Notes under the pieces: model-generated
The model's database searches: none
Told to the model about the DNA's origin: nothing
Seen by the model: only the letters and a program-made list of their open reading frames with translations
Source of the DNA: Halalkalicoccus sp. CGA53
GTDB lineage: Archaea; Halobacteriota; Halobacteria; Halobacteriales; Halalkalicoccaceae
Reading direction: 5' to 3'
DNA length: 64,000 nucleotides
Assembly (NCBI RefSeq): GCF_036429475.1
Contig: NZ_CP144125.1
Location: 558,001-622,000, forward strand
Made by a program: the position numbers and the translations under genes
In this document: positions 59,231 to 64,000 of the stretch, piece after piece
Layout of the letters: each line of letters opens with the position of its first letter
How positions within the stretch are numbered: position 1 is the stretch's first letter

Positions 59231-59677
59231 ATGCGCGTGAGCGTCGTCGGCGGCGGCACGGAGAAACGGGACGAGACGGCGGTCGCGAAACGGGTGGGCC
59301 GGCTGCTCGGGGAGCGAGGTCACACGCTCGTCTGTGGCGGTCGAGGCGGCGTGATGGCGGCCGCGTGTGAGGGCGCGAGCGAGGTCGACGGTCGCACGAT
59401 CGGGATCCTCCCCGGGACCGACGTTCGCGAGGCGAACCCCCACGTCGAGGTCCCGATCGTCACCGGGATCGGCGAGATGCGGAACGTGCTCGTCGTCAGG
59501 AACGGCGAGGCAGTGATCGCGGTCGGCGGCCGCTACGGCACGCTCTCTGAGATCGGTTTCGCGCTCAAGGTCGGTCGACCGGTCGTCGGCCTCGGAACGC
59601 ACGACGTCGAGGGCGTCGAGGCGGTCGAAACACCGGAGGAGGCGGTGAGATACGTCGAATCGAGGGTCGAGGAGTAA
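59231..59677 (+). CDS. TIGR00725/LOG-like nucleotide-binding protein
   Basis: A 148-residue Rossmann-fold protein: RVSVVGGGTEKRDETAVAKRVGRLLGERGHTLVCGGRGGVMAAACEGASEVDGRTIGILPGTDVREANPHVEVPIVTGIGEMRNVLVVRNGEAVIAVGGRYGTLSEIGFALKVGRPVVGL. The GGRGGVMAAACEGA and VGGRYGTLSEI motifs belong to the lysine-decarboxylase-like/LOG superfamily, whose better known members remove ribose-5-phosphate from cytokinin nucleotides. Here GGRYGTLSE replaces PGGxGTxxE, as in the TIGR00725 subgroup of unknown function. ATG 59231, divergent from hemB. Confidence 0.85.
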   Translation: MRVSVVGGGTEKRDETAVAKRVGRLLGERGHTLVCGGRGGVMAAACEGASEVDGRTIGILPGTDVREANPHVEVPIVTGIGEMRNVLVVRNGEAVIAVGGRYGTLSEIGFALKVGRPVVGLGTHDVEGVEAVETPEEAVRYVESRVEE

Positions 59678-59727
59678 CCGTTACGTGGTAGAACCTACTA
59701 CCATGTAGTACGAGTACCTCGGTGAGG

Positions 59728-59998
59728 ATGAGCGAGTCGGCGAAGTCCCGGCTCGAGGAGCTACGGGCGGAGATCAGGTTAGAAGCGGGGGAAGCGAGTC
59801 ACGCGGCAGGAGCTGCTAGATCGGCTCGTGAGCGATGCGTACGCCTCGAGGGAAGAGCTGATCGACTCGTATCGCGACGAGTGGGAGGGGCTCGACGAGG
59901 AGGAGGCCGAGCGGTGGCTCTCGGGGATCACGGCGTCCGGTAACCCCGTCGACGAGGAGGGTATCGACGAGACGTTGTACGGCACCGAGATCGAATGA
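59728..59998 (+). pseudogene. VapB-like antitoxin with a frameshift
   Basis: The first frame reads MSESAKSRLEELRAEIRLEAGEA; from about 59795 a +1 frame continues VTRQELLDRLVSDAYASREELIDSYRDEWEGLDEEEAERWLSGITASGNPVDEEGIDETLYGTEIE. Read together it is an ~89-residue antitoxin-type protein with a N-terminal ribbon-helix-helix-like part and an acidic toxin-binding tail. One extra base lies near 59785-59800 (271 nt in total). Its TGA overlaps the toxin ATG by 4 nt. The lesion would remove the C-terminal half. Confidence 0.65.
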
Positions 59999-60429
59999 GC
60001 GTCTTCGTCGACACCGGGGTCTTCTACGCGCACCACGACCGCGACGTACCCGGGCACGTATCGGCGACGAACGCGCTAGAACACCTCGTATCGGGGCGGC
60101 ACGGTCGCCTCTACACCAGCGACTACGTCTACGACGAGACGGTCACGCTCGCGCGAACGCGAACGGGACGGTCCGACGACGCGAAAGCCGTCGGGGACGG
60201 GATCCGTGGGGCCGATCCGTATCCCGATACGATAGAACTGCTCCACCTCACCGAGGAGCTGTTCGGGCGATCGATCCTGCTCTTCGAGCGCTACGACGAC
60301 CACGCGCTGAGCTTCACCGACGCCTCGACGGTCGCGCTCACGGAGTACCACGGGATCGATCGCGTCCTCTCGTTCGACGAGGACTTCGACGGGCTGGTCG
60401 ATCGGCTCGATCCCACAGAGGTCGTTTAG
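59995..60429 (+). CDS. PIN-domain toxin, VapC-like
   Basis: A 144-residue PIN-domain RNase. Acidic residues at the expected positions are seen in SVFVDTGVFYAHHDRD (Asp6), YVYDETVTLAR (Glu near 45) and LSFTDASTVALTEYHGIDRVLSFDEDF (two Asp near 105-130). It is intact and overlaps the antitoxin gene by 4 nt, the usual antitoxin-first arrangement. VapC toxins cut tRNA or rRNA. It is convergent with the HdrD-like gene, with a 4-nt overlap. Confidence 0.85.
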   Translation: MSVFVDTGVFYAHHDRDVPGHVSATNALEHLVSGRHGRLYTSDYVYDETVTLARTRTGRSDDAKAVGDGIRGADPYPDTIELLHLTEELFGRSILLFERYDDHALSFTDASTVALTEYHGIDRVLSFDEDFDGLVDRLDPTEVV

Positions 60430-62597
60430 TCGGCCGCGGCAGGCGTTTCGTTCGACCTCGACGTCTCACTCACACCGCCCACCTCGACCGCCTCGATCAA
60501 CAGTTCGGCGACGTCGACGATCTCGATCCGATCCTCGAAATTCCCGGTCTTCCGGCCGTCCTCGTACATCGTCATGCACATCGGACAAGCGACGACGAAC
60601 TTCTCGACGGCGTTCCCGGCCTCCGTGTCCTCTAACGCCTCCCGGAGCCGTTCCTCGCTCGGTTTGGGCTCCTCGTCGAACTCCATCCAGAGGCCGCCGC
60701 CGCCGCCACCACAGCAGAAGGAGTTCGCGCGGTTTCTCGGCATCTCGTAGAGCTCGCAGCCCGTCGCCCGGATGAGGTCTCTCGGCGCCTCGTACTCGTC
60801 GTTGAACCGGCCGAGGTGACACGGGTCGTGGTACGTGACCGTGTAGTCGAGTTCGGTACCGGACAGGCCGAGCCGTCCCTCGCGAACCAGCGCCTCGACC
60901 ACCTGCGTCCAGTGCAGTACCTCGATCTCTCCGTCGCTATTCCAGAACCCGTCGTACTCGAACGGCATCACCGGGTCGTCGGCGAACTCCGCGAAGTCGA
61001 TCTCCGGGTACTCGTTCTCGAACGTGTTGTAGCTGTGGGGGTCCGTGCAGACGAGCCTCTCGAACTCGCACTCTTCGAAACTCTCGACGTGGTGGCCGGC
61101 GAGTTCGAGGAAGAGGAACTCCTCGCCCACCCGACGGATGTCGTTGCCGTCGTAGCGCTCCTCCTCGAAGAGGATGCCGACCTCGACGTCCGCGGCGTCG
61201 AACAGCCGGGCGAGCGAGCGGGCGACTTTTTTATTTCTATCGTCGTAGCTCGGGTAGTCCCCCACGTACCAGAGGTACTCGACCTCGGTCTCCTTCGCGT
61301 CGGTCAGTTCGAACTCGAGGTCTTCGGTCCAGTTCGCTCGGTCGGCCGGGCGCTCGCCGAAGGTGTTCCCGCGCTGCATCAGGTTGCCGAAGACGTCCTG
61401 CATGTTCGCGTCGACGTCGCCCTGGTCGGTGAGCTGGCGGTTGAGCCGGGTGAACGAGTTCAGGTGTTCGATCTCGACGGGGCAGGCGTCCATACACGCC
61501 ATACACGCCATGCAGGACTCCATCGTCTCCGCCTGGATGACGCCGCCGCCGTCCGCGATGACCGGGCGTTCGTCGCCACCCGCGTCGAGCTGTTCGCGGT
61601 AGGCCTTGAGGTCCAGGATCACGTCACGCGGGTCGAGCGGGCGACCCGAGGCCTTCGCGGGACAGACAGCCGAACAGCGTCCGCACTTCGTACAGGCGTC
61701 CTGGTCGAGCATGTCCTTCCAGGTGAAGTCGTCGATCGACTCGGCGTTCGTGTGATCCAGGTCGGCGGGCACCGCTGGAAGCCTGAGTCCGGCCTTCTCG
61801 TCGCGGACCACGACGTTCGCGAACGACGAGAGCATGTGAAACGGTTTCGCGTACGGGATCCACGCGATGAAAAAGAGCGAGAGCAGCGCGTGCTGCCACC
61901 AGACGACGGGGTAGATCGCCGCCGCCCCTTCGGCGGTGAGTCCCCCGGCCTCGAGCAGTCCCGCGGTGAAGACGCCGACGAAGCTCACCGTCTCGCCGGC
62001 GCGGATCTCCTGGCCGACCATCGAGACGCCCTGCACCAGAAAGCCCCCGACGCCGATCAGGAAGAGCAGCCAGATGAACAGGTCGTCCTCGCGGCTCGTG
62101 TGCCGCCCCCAGAGCCGGACGTTCTGGACGACGTATCTCCTGTAGATCGCCATTCCGATCCCGACGACGAACAGCAGCCCGAACGCGTCGAGCACGAGCT
62201 GGTAGGCGAGGTAGAAGTCCCCGACCCAGAACGACTCGCCGGTGGCCAGCCCGTAGGCGTCCATGTCGATGAAGAGGATGGTCGTCCCGATCAGCAGGAC
62301 GAGAAAGCCCCAGAAGATGAAGGCGTGCATCAGCCCGCCGTAGAGGTCGCGGTTGAACTGTTTCTCGTTGCTGCCGGCGATCTTCGCGGCGGCGACGACC
62401 CGCTCGGAGAGCTCGGAGAGCCGGTCGATCGGCTCCTCTGCCCCCTCCGTGTAGCGTGCGAAGCGCTCGTAGACGCCGTAGAGGAAGACCACGATCACCA
62501 CGACCGAGAGGAAGTAGAACAACCCCTTCCCGACCGAGCCGATCTGCCAGAACGTCTCGCGGGTCGCCCCGGCCCCCGCCTGCCCGAGAACGTACAT
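60426..62597 (-). CDS. Membrane-bound HdrD-like heterodisulfide reductase-related oxidoreductase
   Basis: A 723-residue protein. Residues 1-290 hold about six membrane segments of NarI/HdrE-like cytochrome type (LFYFLSVVVIVVFLYGVYERF, HAFIFWGFLVLLIGTTILFI, VLDAFGLLFVVGIGMAIYRRYV, LFIWLLFLIGVGGFLVQG, WWQHALLSLFFIAWIPYAKPFHML). Two [4Fe-4S] motifs follow (CTKCGRCSAVCPAKASGRPLDP near 320; CMACMACMDACPVEIEHL near 375), then two CCG domains: CHLGRFNDEYEAPRDLI..NSFCCGGGGGGLW and VACPMCMTMYED. It likely oxidises a soluble substrate or ETF and reduces quinone. Start ATG 62595-62597. Confidence 0.9.
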   Translation of the reverse strand: MYVLGQAGAGATRETFWQIGSVGKGLFYFLSVVVIVVFLYGVYERFARYTEGAEEPIDRLSELSERVVAAAKIAGSNEKQFNRDLYGGLMHAFIFWGFLVLLIGTTILFIDMDAYGLATGESFWVGDFYLAYQLVLDAFGLLFVVGIGMAIYRRYVVQNVRLWGRHTSREDDLFIWLLFLIGVGGFLVQGVSMVGQEIRAGETVSFVGVFTAGLLEAGGLTAEGAAAIYPVVWWQHALLSLFFIAWIPYAKPFHMLSSFANVVVRDEKAGLRLPAVPADLDHTNAESIDDFTWKDMLDQDACTKCGRCSAVCPAKASGRPLDPRDVILDLKAYREQLDAGGDERPVIADGGGVIQAETMESCMACMACMDACPVEIEHLNSFTRLNRQLTDQGDVDANMQDVFGNLMQRGNTFGERPADRANWTEDLEFELTDAKETEVEYLWYVGDYPSYDDRNKKVARSLARLFDAADVEVGILFEEERYDGNDIRRVGEEFLFLELAGHHVESFEECEFERLVCTDPHSYNTFENEYPEIDFAEFADDPVMPFEYDGFWNSDGEIEVLHWTQVVEALVREGRLGLSGTELDYTVTYHDPCHLGRFNDEYEAPRDLIRATGCELYEMPRNRANSFCCGGGGGGLWMEFDEEPKPSEERLREALEDTEAGNAVEKFVVACPMCMTMYEDGRKTGNFEDRIEIVDVAELLIEAVEVGGVSETSRSNETPAAAD

Positions 62598-62838
62598 AAT
62601 CGTTGTGCTGTGTACCGGGCGCTTAACTCTTCTCACCGCGCCCGCGCGCCGCGGGCGTACGCGGTTCGACGACGGAGCGAGGTGAGGAGTTCGGGTCGGA
62701 CGTGGTAGCGGATCGGCCGACAGAGGAGACCGAAACGGTAGCATACCCGCTCGAGTCGGAGCGTCGATCGGTCCCGGGCAGCTATTTCCGGCGTGCAGGG
62801 GGTAAAGCGAAGTAGCGACTGATGGAGGTAGCGATCGG
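62598..62838. other. Divergent intergenic region
   Basis: About 240 nt between the HdrD-like gene and the secreted PPC-repeat protein. It would hold both promoters. No RNA gene or repeat was recognised. Confidence 0.45.
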
Positions 62839-64000
62839 ATGTCGGGGAAGAGGACACTGTCACGACGAGCCGTACTGGGCGCAGGAGCACTCGTTACGAG
62901 CGGGATACCGCTCGCACTCTCACGACCCGCTGTAGCGGAGGACGTCGAGGACGCGGTGCCGATCGAGTGCGGGGAGACGATCGCCGGAGAGCTAACGTCG
63001 GCGGACCCGGACGGGTTTCGCGACGACTCCCATCACTACGACACGTACACGTTCGAGGGCGACGCAGACGAGTTCGTCACCATCGACATGATCGCGGCGG
63101 AACCAGAGGAGGTCGACGCGATCGAGGAGTTCGAGGAGATCGACGAGCACGAGTGGATCGACGAACTCACCGAGGAGGACGTCGTGGAACTGCTCGACGA
63201 GGTCGAAGACGAGGAGGATGCGGTGGCGCTCCTCGACGAGTTCATCGGAGAGTTCGGGGACCCGTACCTCTACCTCCTCGGCCCGGATGGAGCGGTCCTC
63301 GCCGAGGACGACGACAGTGGGTTCTTCCTCAACTCGCGAATCAGACAGCGCATCCCGGAGACGGGAGAGTACACGGTCGTCGCGACGAGTTTCGGGCCCG
63401 AGACCTTCTTCCAGTACGAACTCTCGCTCGAGTGTCGGCAGTTCGCGGAGGTCGTCGGTGACGGAGAGCGAATCGAGTGTGGCGAGACGGTCCGTGGCGA
63501 ACTCACGTCCGAGGACGCCGTCGGCTTCCGGGGACCCGACCACTACCACGACGCCTACGTCTTCGAGGGGGAGGCCGGCGAGCACGTTACGCTCGCTCAC
63601 TCGCCGGTCGTGTTCGAGGACGACCCGTATCTGTACCTCCTCGGTCCCGACGGAGCCATCGTCGCGGAAGACGACGACAGCGGAACCGACCTCGGCTCGC
63701 GTCTCACGGCCGTGCTCCCACAGGACGGGGAGTACGTCGTCATCGCGACGACCTTCGGTCCGGAAGACGTCTTCGAGTACGAACTCTCGCTCGAGTGTCG
63801 GTCGTTTCAGGACGTCCTCGGTCCGCAGCGAACCGTCAGATGTGGCCAGACGGTCGCCGGCGAGCTGACGTCGAACGACGCCGTCGGCTTCCGAGGACCC
63901 GATCACTACCACGACGCGTACTGTTTCCTCGGGCGGGAAGGGGACACGGTGAGGCTCTCGCTTTCGACGGTCGACGGCGACACCTACCTCTACTTGGTCG
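62839..64000 (+). CDS. Tat-secreted PPC-repeat protein (partial; continues past the window)
   Basis: At least 387 residues; the stop lies outside. The start [22 protein letters not shown] is a twin-arginine-type signal. Three repeats of a pre-peptidase C-terminal-like beta domain follow, each beginning [19 protein letters not shown]..HYHDxYxFEG (near 45, 213, 336) and ending [20 protein letters not shown]..GEYxVxATxFGPExxFxYELSLEC. The first repeat carries a ~45-residue acidic helical insertion ([20 protein letters not shown]...). PPC domains occur at the end of secreted proteases and stand alone in haloarchaea; no catalytic domain is visible. Confidence 0.8.
   Translation, partial: MSGKRTLSRRAVLGAGALVTSGIPLALSRPAVAEDVEDAVPIECGETIAGELTSADPDGFRDDSHHYDTYTFEGDADEFVTIDMIAAEPEEVDAIEEFEEIDEHEWIDELTEEDVVELLDEVEDEEDAVALLDEFIGEFGDPYLYLLGPDGAVLAEDDDSGFFLNSRIRQRIPETGEYTVVATSFGPETFFQYELSLECRQFAEVVGDGERIECGETVRGELTSEDAVGFRGPDHYHDAYVFEGEAGEHVTLAHSPVVFEDDPYLYLLGPDGAIVAEDDDSGTDLGSRLTAVLPQDGEYVVIATTFGPEDVFEYELSLECRSFQDVLGPQRTVRCGQTVAGELTSNDAVGFRGPDHYHDAYCFLGREGDTVRLSLSTVDGDTYLYLV

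Noticed and set aside
60816-62708. 630-codon plus-strand ORF opposite the HdrD-like gene
   Set aside because: Shadow frame; the opposite strand has membrane, ferredoxin and CCG motifs.
1-64000. CRISPR array, rRNA or restriction/defence cassette
   Set aside because: No regularly spaced repeats and no cas, rRNA or known defence genes were seen on either strand; only the VapBC-like pair could be called defence-related.

Overview
The window is a piece of a haloarchaeal chromosome (class Halobacteria). The evidence is a GC-rich coding background, strongly acidic proteins, archaeal hallmark genes (the DNA polymerase D large subunit, a Hef helicase start, archaeal-type glycyl-tRNA synthetase), many small families that I know only from haloarchaea (HalOD1 output domains, bat-type HTH-10 regulators, DUF7344, DUF5783, DUF5789, DUF7556), and TATA boxes about 25 nt in front of start codons, as expected for leaderless mRNAs. 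No rRNA, tRNA or CRISPR array was recognised. All calls come from reading the sequence; no database was searched.

Layout. Positions 1-30.8 kb are core-like: hef (partial), an MDR reductase, a CBS/glyS/dolichol-kinase-like operon, a PPC-domain protein overlapping polC, radical SAM and PanE genes, NifU and RecJ-like DHH proteins, the hemC-cobA-hemD operon, otsA-otsB with two sulfatases, hemL, and a large HdrA/MvhD-like iron-sulfur protein. Positions about 30.9-46.9 kb form an AT-richer accessory island. It holds decayed tyrosine recombinases in two homologous copies, a glycerophosphodiesterase relic, a truncated TrmB regulator, many one-component regulators (HTH-10, HalOD1, DUF7344, Lrp, TrmB), an FkbM methyltransferase, an M14 deacylase and an MBL hydrolase. 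Related palindromic 27-28 bp motifs sit at both edges of the island and next to both recombinase relics. Positions 47-64 kb return to core-like sequence: an aldehyde:ferredoxin-oxidoreductase-like gene divergent from a formate-dehydrogenase operon (catalytic subunit, FeS subunit, NrfD anchor, TorD chaperone), an Amt-PII fusion, hemB, a VapBC-like pair with a frameshifted antitoxin, a membrane HdrD-like protein, and the start of a secreted PPC-repeat protein.

How the genes fit together. hemL, hemB, hemC, hemD and cobA cover most of the route from glutamate-1-semialdehyde to uroporphyrinogen III and precorrin-2/siroheme. The formate dehydrogenase would sit on the outside of the membrane (Tat signal) and feed electrons to quinones through the NrfD anchor. 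The HdrA-like and HdrD-like proteins are further iron-sulfur electron carriers, with no direct evidence that they work with it. otsAB would make trehalose as a compatible solute.

Most notable observations: an AT-rich tract of atypical codon use inside polC, exactly at the site where inteins are known in polymerase D of other archaea; the island-bracketing palindromes; a second 21-bp motif found four times around regulator genes at 38.8-40.6 kb; a fused ammonium channel and PII protein; and an AOR-family protein without its usual FeS-cluster cysteines.
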